The notes under the pieces were generated by a model. That model saw only the letters and a list, made by a program, of their open reading frames with translations, ran no database searches and was not told where the DNA came from. From NCBI RefSeq assembly GCF_016428805.1, contig NZ_JAELTJ010000012.1, positions 16,049 to 80,048 on the forward strand: DNA of 64,000 nucleotides. The letters are read 5' to 3'. The DNA is from Achromobacter sp. ASV32. Its GTDB lineage: Bacteria > Pseudomonadota > Gammaproteobacteria > Burkholderiales > Burkholderiaceae_B. The translations under genes were made by a program, and so were the position numbers. Below, piece after piece: positions 33,117 through 42,156 of this stretch. The stretch's first letter is position 1. The number at the start of each line of letters is the position of its first letter.

Positions 33117-34061
33117 ATGCGCGGCATCCTGGAAAAGTACGGTACGGCCATCGCAGGATTGGTCCTGGTGGGATTTTTCGCGATCGCCGCGCCGAACTTC
33201 GCCGCACCCAATAATCTTTTGAACATCGCCAAGGAAACCAGCTTCCTGGCAATCATCGCCATCGGCTTTACGCTGGCGCTGGTCACCGCCGAACTGGACC
33301 TGTCCGTTGCCGACGTCGCCAGCCTGGCCGCCGTGGTCACGGGCGCCCTGGTGCATACCGGCCAGCCCGTCGTGCTGGCCATCGCCGCGGGTCTGGGCGT
33401 CGGGTTGCTGTGCGGCCTGGTCAACGGCATGGCCGTGACGCGGCTGCGGGTGCCGTCCTTGATCGCCACCCTGGGCATGGCCGCCATGGCGCGCGGTTTC
33501 GCCTTCATGCTGACCGATGGCGTGTCCTACGTGGGTCGCTGGCCCGCCGCCTTTACCGATCTGGCGCGGGGCAAGCCCTTTGGCATTCCGGCGCTGGTGC
33601 TGTGGATGCTGGGCGCCGTGCTGTTCGCCTTCTTCCTGGTCAAGTGGACCCGCACCGGCGCCCGCATGACCGCCACCGGCGAGGCCGGCGAATCCGCCCG
33701 CCTGGCCGGCATCAACATCCACGCCATGAAAGGCATCGGCCTGGCGCTGTCCGGCCTGTGCGCCGGCCTGGCGGCCGTGCTGCTCACGTCCAGCCTGTCG
33801 TCGGCCGCGCCCAACATGGCCGGCGACTACTTCCTGTACGCCATCGCCGCGGTGTTGCTGGGCATGACCATGTTCAACCCGGGCCACGCCAACATTCCCG
33901 GCACCCTGGTCGCGGCGCTGATCCTCAAGGTCCTGGGCAACGGCCTGGTGCTGATGGGCGCGGCCTACTACGTGCAGGACATCGTCCTGGGTTTCATCAT
34001 CATCGCGTCCGTCGCGGTGTCATCGGCCGTGCTCAAGAAAGCGGCCTTCAAATTCGGATAA
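33117..34061 (+). CDS. Ribose-type ABC transporter permease
   Basis: A 314-residue inner-membrane permease of the RbsC/BPD_transp_2 family with eight to ten hydrophobic segments. It shows NNLLNIAKETSFLAIIAIGFTLALVTAELDLSVADVASLAAVV, where ELDLSV is the family signature, and the EAA-like loop GESARLAGINIHAMKGIGLALSGLCAGLAA. It forms an operon with the binding protein (16 bases on) and the ATPase. Only one permease gene is present, so a homodimer is expected. Confidence 0.9.
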   Translation: MRGILEKYGTAIAGLVLVGFFAIAAPNFAAPNNLLNIAKETSFLAIIAIGFTLALVTAELDLSVADVASLAAVVTGALVHTGQPVVLAIAAGLGVGLLCGLVNGMAVTRLRVPSLIATLGMAAMARGFAFMLTDGVSYVGRWPAAFTDLARGKPFGIPALVLWMLGAVLFAFFLVKWTRTGARMTATGEAGESARLAGINIHAMKGIGLALSGLCAGLAAVLLTSSLSSAAPNMAGDYFLYAIAAVLLGMTMFNPGHANIPGTLVAALILKVLGNGLVLMGAAYYVQDIVLGFIIIASVAVSSAVLKKAAFKFG

Positions 34062-34076
34062 GCAAGGGGAAACGCC

Positions 34077-35039
34077 ATGAACCGATTCATCACGCGCACG
34101 CTGCTGGCGGGCGTCTTCGCCGTTCAGGCGCTGGCCGCGGCGGGCGCCGCTCATGCTTTCGAGGTCGGCGTCATCGCCTTCCAGATGTCCTCGGAAACCC
34201 ATGCCCGCGCCGCCAACGCCGCATCGGAAGCCGCCCGCGCCAAAGGCTGGACCGTCACCCAGCTGAACGCCGAGGGTTCGCTGCCCAAGCTGGCTGAACA
34301 GCTGGACACCCTGGTGAACAAGAAGGTCGACGCCATCGTGGTGGCCATGGGCAAGCCCGTTGAAACCGACGCGCAGCTGCAGGCCGCCAAGGAAAAAGGC
34401 ATTCCCGTCGTCGGGGTCATGTCCGGCGCCAGCCCGCACATGCTGTTCGACGTCGAGGTCAACGAATACGCCACGGGCGCGCAGTCGGTGCTGTACCTGC
34501 TGGGCAAGATGGGCTACCAGGGAAATATCCTGTCCGCCCGTTTCGACGGCAATTCCGGCACCCGCATCCGCGGCAAGATGCTCGACGCCGTCCTGTCGGA
34601 AAACACCGCCGTCAAGGACCTGGCCAAGTTCAGCATGGCGCGCACGCAAAGCTGGCGCGACGACGTGCGCAATGGCATGCAGGCGCTGTTCCTGCGCAAC
34701 CAGGGCCAGTTCAAGGGCGTGTGGGCCTCGTTCGACGGCCAGGCCTACGTCATCGACGACCTGCTGCAAGCCCAGGGCATGAAAAAGGGCGACATCACCC
34801 TGGTGTCCGTCGACGGCGGCCCCGAGACCTATCGCCGCATCGCCGACCCCAACAGCCTCATCACCGCGACGATGATGATTCCCTTCGAGCAACTGGGCGC
34901 CACCGCCATCGACGCCATCGACCGTATCGTCGTCAAGAAGGAACCCAAGGACAAGATCGCCGCCGGGCCGTACCTGTTCATGGATTCGGTGCTGGTCGAT
35001 GCCGGCAATGTGCAGAAATTCCTCGCGCCTGCGAAGTAG
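34077..35039 (+). CDS. Sugar ABC transporter substrate-binding protein
   Basis: A 320-residue periplasmic binding protein of the ribose/galactose type (Peripla_BP_4). The signal peptide runs MNRFITRTLLAGVF to AAGAAHA. The mature part has EVGVIAFQMSSETHARAANAASEAARAKGW, QLDTLVNKKVDAIVVAMG, the hinge region RFDGNSGTRIRGKML, and late SVDGGPETYRRI. AAGGGG lies before the ATG. It delivers the ligand to the permease at 33117. The kinase at the head of the operon suggests a sugar or polyol ligand. Confidence 0.9.
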   Translation: MNRFITRTLLAGVFAVQALAAAGAAHAFEVGVIAFQMSSETHARAANAASEAARAKGWTVTQLNAEGSLPKLAEQLDTLVNKKVDAIVVAMGKPVETDAQLQAAKEKGIPVVGVMSGASPHMLFDVEVNEYATGAQSVLYLLGKMGYQGNILSARFDGNSGTRIRGKMLDAVLSENTAVKDLAKFSMARTQSWRDDVRNGMQALFLRNQGQFKGVWASFDGQAYVIDDLLQAQGMKKGDITLVSVDGGPETYRRIADPNSLITATMMIPFEQLGATAIDAIDRIVVKKEPKDKIAAGPYLFMDSVLVDAGNVQKFLAPAK

Positions 35040-35078
35040 GCCCCCCGCTCGCCGCTTGATTGCTGTTTCCTCATCACT

Positions 35079-35831
35079 ATGACCGCCGCCCACGCCATCG
35101 CCCTGTCGCTACGCCAAGTCCGTAAATCCTATGGCGCCGTCGAGGCGCTCAAGGGCGTCGACCTGGACGTGCCCGCAGGCCGCGTCATGGCCATCTGTGG
35201 CGACAACGGCGCCGGCAAATCCACCCTGATCCGCATCATCTCCGGCGCCCAGGAGCCCAGCGGCGGCGAACTCAGCCTAGGGGGCAAGCGCGCCATCTTC
35301 CGCTCGCCCCACGATGCCTTGGTGCAGGGCATCGCCACCATCTACCAGGACCTGGCCCTGGCCCCGCGCCTGTCCATCTGGGAAAACGTCTTCATGGGCG
35401 CCGAACTGGTGCGCCGCATCGGCCCACTGCGCGTGCTGGACAAGCGCCGCATGGCAGAGCAGGCCCGCGGCTACCTGCAACGCCTGTCGGTGCCGATCGA
35501 CGACATGGACCGGCCCGTCGAACGCATGTCGGGCGGCCAACGCCAGGCGGTCGCCATCGCCCGCGCCCTGCGCTGGGACGCCCGTGTCGTCATCATGGAC
35601 GAGCCCACCGCCGCGCTGGGCGTCAAGGAAACCGCCCTGGTCCTGAACCTGGTGCGCAAGCTGCGCGAAGAGGGCCGCACCGTCATCCTCATCAGCCACA
35701 ACATGGCGGACGTGGTGGCGCTGGCCGACCGCGTCGCCATCCTGAAGAGCGGCGTCAAGGTCATTGAACGGGACGTGGCGGGGCTGGACGCGGATGCGCT
35801 GGCGCATATGGTGATGACAGGAAAGGCGTAG
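35079..35831 (+). CDS. Sugar ABC transporter ATP-binding protein
   Basis: A 250-residue single-domain ATPase that powers the importer. Walker A is GDNGAGKST (41-49), the Q-loop is ATIYQDLALAP, the signature is RMSGGQRQAVAIARAL, Walker B is VVIMDEPTAALGV and the switch His is in LISHNMADV. Ribose-type importers often use a tandem ATPase of about 500 residues. This one is a single domain, as in the shorter FrcA-like subgroup, and would act as a dimer. It closes the operon. Confidence 0.92.
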   Translation: MTAAHAIALSLRQVRKSYGAVEALKGVDLDVPAGRVMAICGDNGAGKSTLIRIISGAQEPSGGELSLGGKRAIFRSPHDALVQGIATIYQDLALAPRLSIWENVFMGAELVRRIGPLRVLDKRRMAEQARGYLQRLSVPIDDMDRPVERMSGGQRQAVAIARALRWDARVVIMDEPTAALGVKETALVLNLVRKLREEGRTVILISHNMADVVALADRVAILKSGVKVIERDVAGLDADALAHMVMTGKA

Positions 35832-36054
35832 CCGGAGCGTGGCGCATCGCCGCCATGACCTTCTCGTGTCACCGTCGGCAGCCTGACGCGCCGTCACGCG
35901 GATCGCCGGCGCGGCGCTGCGAGTAGCCGCGGCCGGCCAACAGGAAGGGCCATGCGTCGCCTCGCGTTTCAGACAAAGTCAGCGGCAAACTTCACAGACC
36001 TTCACAAGGATCGTGCGTAGCATTGGCGGGTCTGGTTTCTGAGAGACGTCTCAT

Positions 36055-37221
36055 ATGCCCCCCACCGCCGCCTGCCGCGCCGGGCTGCTCCCTTTACGCT
36101 TGTATGCTCGCCGTACCGCTTGTCGCATCACGCGCGCAGCGTTGCTGGCCGTCGCGTTTGCCGCTTCTGGCATGGCGGCCGCAGCCGTCCAGGCGACGAC
36201 CACCGCCGACACGGTTACTCAGGCCTTGCCCGAACGCTGCATGCGCATCCAGGTGCATCAGCAAGACGACCGCCTGACGTTGCAAGCTGCCTTCGACGCC
36301 ACCGCGCAAACCATCAGCCCCGAGCGCTCTGCCAGCCTGCTGTCCAAGGAATTCCGCCGCGTCTACGACATGCTCGAAGCGCACCACCGGCTGGACGCGC
36401 GCTTCGATGCCCGCATGGCGATCCTGTCCTACGAGCTGTTCGGCCCGCTGCTGCCGGGCTTGCGCAAAGCGCCCTGCGTGATCTTTCAGATCGAACCCAC
36501 ATCGATGCACTTCGCGCTGGACCTGTTGCCCCTGGATGGCGTGCCGCTGTTCGTGCAGAAGCCGGTCGCCTTCAGCTTCGCCGATGCGGGGGGCGTGACG
36601 CGGATTCAAGGCGAGCCCGCGGCGGTTCAACCTGCCGCCGCTGGCACCCCGGCCGCGGGTCTGGGGCCGCAGTCCAGGGGCCTCATCCTGCGCGACCCGG
36701 AAACGGATCCCGATGACGGCACCGGCGGCGTGCAGAAACTCTTCCCAGGCTCCAGCTTTCAGATCATCAGCAGCGCCACCCCGGACATATTCGCGCGCAG
36801 CCGCTACGACTTCCTGCTGATCAGCGGCGAAGGCGTCGTCAGCCCTACCTGGGGCAAGCCGGAAAAAGACGAGAACGATGCCATCGGCCTGGGCGAAGAC
36901 GACATGTATCCCCAGGACCTGCACGGCGCTGCCTTCAAACTGATCTACCTGGACGCCAGCCAGCTCGCCTTGAGCAAAGCGTTCATCGACGCGGCCCGCC
37001 ACAGCGGCGCGCGCCATTACCTGGCGCCCATCATCAGCAATGAAGCCGGGCATTCGTCCACGCTGACGCTGCGTTACTTCTTTGGCGGCCTGAATCAGGG
37101 CATGGCCCCGATCGACGCGCTGTATCAGACCCGGCGGCAGATCTACAAGGAATTCGAAGGCAGGGTGAATCGCACCGAACAGATCTACTACGCGTATCCG
37201 TTCAGGTTGTATCTGCTGTAA
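36055..37221 (+). CDS. Secreted CHAT-like protein lacking the catalytic dyad
   Basis: A 388-residue protein with a hydrophobic N-terminal segment (ITRAALLAVAFAASGMAAAA) that looks like a signal peptide. The C-terminal ~160 residues follow the layout of a CHAT (caspase-related) peptidase domain: strand SRYDFLLISGEGVVSP, a variable loop, strand AAFKLIYLDASQLAL, helix KAFIDAARHSGARHYLAPII, then STLTLRYFFGGLNQGMAPIDALYQTRRQIYKE. In active CHAT proteins the two strands carry the catalytic His (xxxHG) and Cys (SACxTG). Here the positions read ISGEG and LDASQLA, so both appear lost. The first half has no recognised domain. It stands alone, and a bidirectional terminator follows. The CHAT reading is by pattern only. 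Confidence 0.55.
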   Translation: MPPTAACRAGLLPLRLYARRTACRITRAALLAVAFAASGMAAAAVQATTTADTVTQALPERCMRIQVHQQDDRLTLQAAFDATAQTISPERSASLLSKEFRRVYDMLEAHHRLDARFDARMAILSYELFGPLLPGLRKAPCVIFQIEPTSMHFALDLLPLDGVPLFVQKPVAFSFADAGGVTRIQGEPAAVQPAAAGTPAAGLGPQSRGLILRDPETDPDDGTGGVQKLFPGSSFQIISSATPDIFARSRYDFLLISGEGVVSPTWGKPEKDENDAIGLGEDDMYPQDLHGAAFKLIYLDASQLALSKAFIDAARHSGARHYLAPIISNEAGHSSTLTLRYFFGGLNQGMAPIDALYQTRRQIYKEFEGRVNRTEQIYYAYPFRLYLL

Positions 37222-37289
37222 GGGGTATGGCACCTGCGGGAGCGTGTGGCCAGGCCGTCGCTTCCCGTTTTCTGGACTGTTCAGGCAAC

Positions 37290-37329
37290 AAAAAGGCCGC
37301 CGCCAGCGTCTTCTGGCAGCGGCCTTTTT
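37290..37329. terminator. Bidirectional rho-independent terminator
   Basis: AAAAAGGCCGC (37290-37300) pairs with GCGGCCTTTTT (37319-37329), with an inner GCCAG/CTGGC pairing. It carries an A run on one side and a T run on the other, so it serves both convergent genes: the CHAT-like gene and ppiC. Confidence 0.85.
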
Positions 37330-37347
37330 GCGTGCAGCGGCGGGGAC

Positions 37348-37629
37348 TCAGTCCTTGCGGCTGGTCACTTCAACCAGGTGATAGCCGAACTGCGTCTTCA
37401 CCGGGCCTTGGACTTCGCCGACCGGGGCGCTGAACACCACGGTGTCGAATTCCTTGACCATCTGGCCCGGGCCGAACGTGCCCAGGTTGCCACCGTCGCG
37501 GCTGGACGGGCAGCTGGAGTTTTCCTTGGCCACTTGAGCGAAATCAGCGCCGTTGGCGATGGCGGTCTTCAGTTCGTTCGCTTTGGCTTCGGTCGAGACC
37601 AGGATGTGACGGGCGGAGGCTTGTGCCAT
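37348..37629 (-). CDS. ppiC: Parvulin-type peptidyl-prolyl isomerase
   Basis: A 93-residue minimal parvulin matching PpiC, a cytoplasmic rotamase that isomerises X-Pro bonds. Its features are ARHILVSTEAKANELKTAIANGADFAQVAKENSSCPSS, RDGGNLGTFGPGQMVKEFDTVVFS and TQFGYHLVEVTSRKD; the two active-site histidines (ARHI, GYHL), Phe and Met are all in place. There is no signal peptide. AAGGAG precedes the ATG. It is monocistronic and ends in a strong hairpin. Confidence 0.93.
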   Translation of the reverse strand: MAQASARHILVSTEAKANELKTAIANGADFAQVAKENSSCPSSRDGGNLGTFGPGQMVKEFDTVVFSAPVGEVQGPVKTQFGYHLVEVTSRKD

Positions 37630-37739
37630 GTTTGGCTCCTTGCGGGGGAATGATCGGGGTGGGGAGAGTACCGCATTTGGGCGGACTCGCTACCCCGACA
37701 TCATAAACGGGCCAACGGCAAAGCCATGCCGGGGACGGA

Positions 37740-39881
37740 TCACGGCTCGGCCAGCCAGCTCTTGAATGGCTCCAGATCCAGGTGATCGGGGACGTACCAG
37801 ACCTTGCGGGTGCGGTCCCACTGGGCGCCCAGCGACTTCACCGCGTCCTTGTTGGCATAGGCCACCTTCAGATCGCGACGGCCGGCGGTTGCCGTGGGCA
37901 CGCCCACGTTGCGGCGCACGGCATTGTTGGCGCGGTTCTGCGTGCCCGCCAGTTGCATCCTGGCGATGAACGGGCTGCGCCGAGCGGGGTCTGCGGTCGT
38001 CACAAGCGTCAGCCGCGATTTTGCCCGGGTGGCGGCGACATAAAAGAGGTTTTCCTCTTCGGACAGCGTGCGCAGCGGATTCGGAAACTCGCCTTGATCC
38101 AGAAAGGGCAGGATCACGTGGTCGAATTCCTTGCCCTTGACGTTGGCCACGCAGTCCAGCAACACCGTAGCCTTACCGGGCCGCGCGCCGGCGACCTTCT
38201 CCGCGGTCCCGATCCATGCGGAAAAATCGGACAGGTTCTGGTTCAGGTTGCGCGCCGTCGCGATAAAGCCGTTCACGCACTTGGTCACGACCGAGGCCTC
38301 GTAGGGGTGGACATACAGGCGCTGCGCCAGCTTTTCCATTTCCACGAAGTCGCAGACCGCCGCCAAGGCGGCATGGGCGGGCGCGGCCGGTTCCAGGCCG
38401 CGCAGATACGCCACTGCCTGTTCAATCCGTGCCCGGGCGGCGGGGTTGCCCACGCGCTTGATCTGGCCTTCAAAAAAATACTCCAGCGTGGCGGGGTCCC
38501 GGGCGATGGTCGCCTTGGCTTCGCTGAGCTCCTGCGGGGACAGCGGCACCTCGGCGAACGTCGCCAGCGCTTCCACGATGGCGGCCCGGGTTGCCGGGGA
38601 GGCCACATTATGAAAATCGGCCAGCGCAATCGCCAGCATGCCGCGCAGGAACAGTATTTCGTCGCGCAGCAGATAGCTGCGCATCGTCAACGTGCGATAT
38701 TGCACCTGCGCCTGCATGAGCGCGTTTTCGATGTCGATGGATTGATGCTGATCGCGGAACAGAATGCAGCATGCGTCCAGCGGCCTGCCGTCCTGCTGCC
38801 ATTGAAGAACGGCCTGGACCACCTGCTGACCACAAGCGCCGGGCTGATCGGCGTAGGCAGCCTCGTGAATCTCGGTGCGCAGCGGCAGATTCGATTCCAC
38901 CGTCTTGTGCTTGAACGCTTCCATGGCATAGGCCAGGTGCGGGCCATGGCGGTAAGTCATCGACAGCGCAAATGTCGCGCAGTCCGGAAAGCTGGCCGCA
39001 ATTCGATACTGCAGAAAGGCATCGTCGGCGCCCAGGTGCGAATAAATCACCTGGTCCTTATCCCCTACGCCCACAAAGTAGGGCTGGTGCACATTCAACA
39101 GGGTTTCGATAATGCAGAAAGACGCCTCGTTGATATCGTGCAGCTCGTCGCACACCACCAGTTTGTACGCGGGCAGGGCTTCGTGTATTTCAGGCGTCGT
39201 GCGCAGCATGCAGGCCAGATCGTAAGTGGCGTCAAAAAAGCCGCGCTCCTCGACATAACCGAACAGGTCAATACGCTGCTTTTCATACTCGATGGCCCAC
39301 AGATAATCAGTCACCGGAATGGCCAGGCCTTCCGCGGCCAATTCCGGGTCCAGGCCTTCGCCGCCACGCACGAGGGTCATGGTGGCTTTCAGTTTGAGCA
39401 GATTGTCCAGAAACTGGCTGACCGCCGTGTTGTGCGTGCGGATATCCAGCACATCGCCCCGGTCCGGATGATTGGGGGCGACGTTTTCCAGCGCGTCCAG
39501 CGCGAAAGCCTTCTGTTCCCGCACCGACGCCAGCGCGCTCGGCACCGCATCTTCCAGCCCGGCCAGCACCTGCCGCGCAAACTCCTCGACCGTCTGCACG
39601 CGGACCCGCCTGGCCGTGTTGTAGGCGATGCCCACTGCCGTCAGGCGTGCCTGCAGGACTTGCCTGGCTTCGTCGGTGAACGTCAGCGCCAGGATCTCTT
39701 CCGGCGCCGTGCCCTTGCTGATGGCTTCCCCGATGCGCAGCGCAAGCGTCGTGGTCTTGGCCGCGCCCGCATTGGCCAGCACCAGATTGATGCGGTGCCG
39801 GGACGCCTGGATCTTTCTCTGTTCGTCGGTCGGAACAAAACCTGTCGGGATGAATTGAACGGAGATCGATGAAGAGGTCAT
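37740..39881 (-). CDS. UvrD-like helicase with C-terminal DUF5710
   Basis: A 713-residue superfamily 1A helicase-like protein. Motif I (Walker A) is ANAGAAKTT (36-44), a variant of AGxGKT. Motif II is VVCDELHDIN in place of the usual DExQD. QVIYS and SMTYRHGP stand for motifs III-IV, and motif VI is LFYVAATRAKSRLTLV. The last ~45 residues (LKVAYANKDAVKSLGAQWDR...WYVPDHLDLEPFKSWL) form a DUF5710 domain, a small module usually attached to primases or other nucleic-acid enzymes. I start at the ATG at 39881, since the longer frame adds an implausible N-terminus. No nuclease domain is visible. It stands alone, and its role in repair or defence is open. Confidence 0.8.
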   Translation of the reverse strand: MTSSSISVQFIPTGFVPTDEQRKIQASRHRINLVLANAGAAKTTTLALRIGEAISKGTAPEEILALTFTDEARQVLQARLTAVGIAYNTARRVRVQTVEEFARQVLAGLEDAVPSALASVREQKAFALDALENVAPNHPDRGDVLDIRTHNTAVSQFLDNLLKLKATMTLVRGGEGLDPELAAEGLAIPVTDYLWAIEYEKQRIDLFGYVEERGFFDATYDLACMLRTTPEIHEALPAYKLVVCDELHDINEASFCIIETLLNVHQPYFVGVGDKDQVIYSHLGADDAFLQYRIAASFPDCATFALSMTYRHGPHLAYAMEAFKHKTVESNLPLRTEIHEAAYADQPGACGQQVVQAVLQWQQDGRPLDACCILFRDQHQSIDIENALMQAQVQYRTLTMRSYLLRDEILFLRGMLAIALADFHNVASPATRAAIVEALATFAEVPLSPQELSEAKATIARDPATLEYFFEGQIKRVGNPAARARIEQAVAYLRGLEPAAPAHAALAAVCDFVEMEKLAQRLYVHPYEASVVTKCVNGFIATARNLNQNLSDFSAWIGTAEKVAGARPGKATVLLDCVANVKGKEFDHVILPFLDQGEFPNPLRTLSEEENLFYVAATRAKSRLTLVTTADPARRSPFIARMQLAGTQNRANNAVRRNVGVPTATAGRRDLKVAYANKDAVKSLGAQWDRTRKVWYVPDHLDLEPFKSWLAEP

Positions 39882-39982
39882 GTACCTGAGGGAAGGGGAA
39901 AGGCCGGGGTGGTCAACGATACTACGTAAGTGACATCCGGTAGCGGCGCCCCGCAAGGCGATGCGTCACCGACCCGGCCAGC

Positions 39983-40009
39983 AAAAAAAACGAGCGCCCT
40001 GGGCGCTCG
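39983..40009 (-). terminator. Terminator of the amino-acid binding protein gene
   Basis: CGAGCGCC-ctg-GGCGCTCG (39991-40009) is followed on the minus strand by eight T (39983-39990). It lies 20 bases past the stop of the gene at 40031. Confidence 0.85.
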
Positions 40010-40030
40010 CTGGTCGGGGGGAGGATGCCC

Positions 40031-41047
40031 TTACCGGACCGGCCACCCATACATCAGCCCGCCATTGCGGTACGACGCATTCAACCCGCGGGCCAGCTTC
40101 AGCGGGCTGGTCTCGCCCAGGTTCTTCTCGAAGCTTTCGCCGTAATTGCCGATCTGCTTGATGACGTTATAGGCCCACTTGTCATCCACGCCCAGGTTCT
40201 TGCCCATGCCCGGCGTCACGCCCAACAGGCGCTGCACGTTGGGGTTGGTGCTTTTCAGCATCTCGTCCACGTTCTCGGACGTCACGCCGTATTCTTCGGC
40301 TTCCAGCATCGCGAACATCGTCCAGCGAACCACGTTGAACCACTGCTCGTCGCCCTGGCGCACCATCGGACCCAGCGGTTCCTTCGAGAAATTCTCGGGC
40401 AGGATGTCGTACTGCTCAGGGTTGGCCAGATTGGTGCGGGCTGCAGCCAGCTGCGACTTGTCGCCGGTGAAGGCGTCGCAGCGGCCCACCGCGAAGGCGC
40501 GGATGATCTCGTCCAGGCGCTCCACCACCACGGGCTTGAACACGATGTTCTGCGAGCGGAACCAGTCGGACAGGTTCAGTTCGGTGGTGGTGCCGGGCTG
40601 CACGCAGACGGTGGCGCCGTCCAGCTCCTTGGCGCTTTTCACGTTCAGCGACTTGTTCACCATGATGCCCTGGCTGTCGTAGTAGTTCACGCCCACGCCG
40701 ATCAGGCCCAGGGTCGTGTCGCGCGTCAGGGACAGCGTGGTGTTGCGCGGCAGGACGTCTACTTCGCCCGACTGCAAGGCGGTAAAACGCTGCACAGCGC
40801 TGACGGCCATGATCTTGGCCTTGGCGGCGTCGCCGAACATGGTCACGGCCAGCGCGCGGCACAGATCCACGTCCAGCCCCATCCAGCCGCCCTTGCTGTC
40901 ATTGACCGAGAAGCCGGCCACGCCCGTGGACACCCCGCATTGGACGAAGCCCTTGTTCTTGACGCTTTCGAACGTCACGCCCGCGCTGGCGCCCCACGAC
41001 GAAAGCAGTAACGCGGCGCCTGCCGCGACAGTGGTCAAAGTTTTCAT
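40031..41047 (-). CDS. General amino-acid ABC transporter binding protein (AapJ-like)
   Basis: A 338-residue periplasmic binding protein of the AapJ/BztA type, which feeds a broad-range L-amino-acid importer. The signal peptide is MKTLTTVAAGAALLLSSWGASA. The mature start GVTFESVKNKGFVQCGVSTGVAGFS, the centre FTALQSGEVDVLPRNTTLSLTRDTTLG, and NYGESFEKNLGETSPLKLARGLNASYRNGGLMYGWPVR at the end are all characteristic. The permease and ATPase genes that normally follow are absent, so it is an orphan here. It has its own terminator. Confidence 0.9.
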   Translation of the reverse strand: MKTLTTVAAGAALLLSSWGASAGVTFESVKNKGFVQCGVSTGVAGFSVNDSKGGWMGLDVDLCRALAVTMFGDAAKAKIMAVSAVQRFTALQSGEVDVLPRNTTLSLTRDTTLGLIGVGVNYYDSQGIMVNKSLNVKSAKELDGATVCVQPGTTTELNLSDWFRSQNIVFKPVVVERLDEIIRAFAVGRCDAFTGDKSQLAAARTNLANPEQYDILPENFSKEPLGPMVRQGDEQWFNVVRWTMFAMLEAEEYGVTSENVDEMLKSTNPNVQRLLGVTPGMGKNLGVDDKWAYNVIKQIGNYGESFEKNLGETSPLKLARGLNASYRNGGLMYGWPVR

Positions 41048-41337
41048 GGTGTCTCCGCGCGAGGGCGCAACGTATGGATTTCATTTCCGCCAGCCGGCGG
41101 AAGTGCGCCGAATGGTATCGGCCGGTGTGGGGGCGGAGAATCGGGGAATTCCCGTTAAATCCATTGGGCGGAATTTATAGGGGGCGGCCGGCAAAACCCA
41201 CCCCGATCAGGCCCGCCGCCGAAACCGCCTGAAACCACCACCCCCCGCCGCGTAACCGTTTCGATAATTCCTGCCGCGCACACTAGCCTCACCGCGCCCG
41301 CATCGTCGCGCGCGGCGATCGCAAGGGAGAAACCGTT

Positions 41338-41661
41338 ATGAAAAGCCTCATCAAAGCCGCGATGACCGCGGGCGCCGCAGTGGTGTTGTCCCTGGGCGCG
41401 TTGAGCGTGCCGGCTGTGGCGCAGGCCGGCGTGGCCATCAGCATCGACGTGGCGCCGCCGCCACCCCGGGTCGAGGTCGTGCCGCCTCCCCGTGTGGGCT
41501 ACGTCTGGGCGCCCGGCCATTGGGAATGGATCGGCGGACGCCACGCCTGGGTCGGCGGCGTGTGGCTGCCGGCGCGGCGCGGGTATGTGTACCACGGGCC
41601 GGAATGGCGCCAGCGGCATGGGCACTGGGTGTATTACGAAGGAAGGTGGGGGCGGTATTGA
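41338..41661 (+). CDS. YXWGXW-repeat exported protein
   Basis: A 107-residue exported protein. The signal peptide runs MKSLIKAAMTAG to VPAVAQA. The mature part is Pro-rich (APPPPRVEVVPPPR), then has the repeat YVWAPGHWEWIGGRHAWVGGVWLP and HGHWVYYEGRWGRY, the pattern of the YXWGXW family. AAGGGAG precedes the ATG. The function of the family is unknown. The many Trp/His residues suggest surface or metal contacts, but nothing specific can be claimed. Confidence 0.8.
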   Translation: MKSLIKAAMTAGAAVVLSLGALSVPAVAQAGVAISIDVAPPPPRVEVVPPPRVGYVWAPGHWEWIGGRHAWVGGVWLPARRGYVYHGPEWRQRHGHWVYYEGRWGRY

Positions 41662-41706
41662 GGGCGGAGGATCCTGCGCCTGGTGCGTTGGGGCGGGACC
41701 ACTCTT

Positions 41707-42156
41707 TCAATGCGCATCCGCGCGCTCGATGAAGGCATCCGCGCGGACATGAAAGCGCTCGACCAATGCGGCAATCTGGCGGGTATTGAGCATCCGGCGG
41801 CCCGCCAGAATCTCGGACATGACACTCTGGCTGCCCACCTCGGGCAAGTCGGATTGATTCAGTCCGTGCTGATCCATCAGGAAGCGCAGCACCTCGCGGG
41901 GCGACGACGCCGGGATGGCGTGGTGATCAGCCTCATACTCGTGTACTGCCGCGGTCAGCAGATCCAGCAGGTCAGCCAGCGGGTGCGAGGGGTCTTCTCG
42001 CATCGGGGTGCCGCGTGTCTTGTCCAGGATCGCTTCGATCAACGCCAGCGCTCGGCCGTAGTCCGCTTCATTGCGGATCGCACCCACGCCCGCGATCGCG
42101 CGGAATTCGGCATAGCTGCGAGCCACTTCGGTCAGGTCGGGAATTACGGCTTCCAT
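41707..42156 (-). CDS. higA: HigA-type antitoxin
   Basis: A 149-residue antitoxin of the HigA (COG5499) type. The N-terminal half is helical (RNEADYGRALALIEAILDKTRGTP, DLLDLLTAAVHEYEADHH). The C-terminal XRE helix-turn-helix reads PREVLRFLMDQHGLNQSDLPEVGSQSVMSEILAGRRMLNTRQIAALVERF. It neutralises HigB and represses the operon, by family knowledge. Its start lies 13 bases inside the end of the toxin gene, so the pair is coupled in toxin-first order. Confidence 0.88.
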   Translation of the reverse strand: MEAVIPDLTEVARSYAEFRAIAGVGAIRNEADYGRALALIEAILDKTRGTPMREDPSHPLADLLDLLTAAVHEYEADHHAIPASSPREVLRFLMDQHGLNQSDLPEVGSQSVMSEILAGRRMLNTRQIAALVERFHVRADAFIERADAH

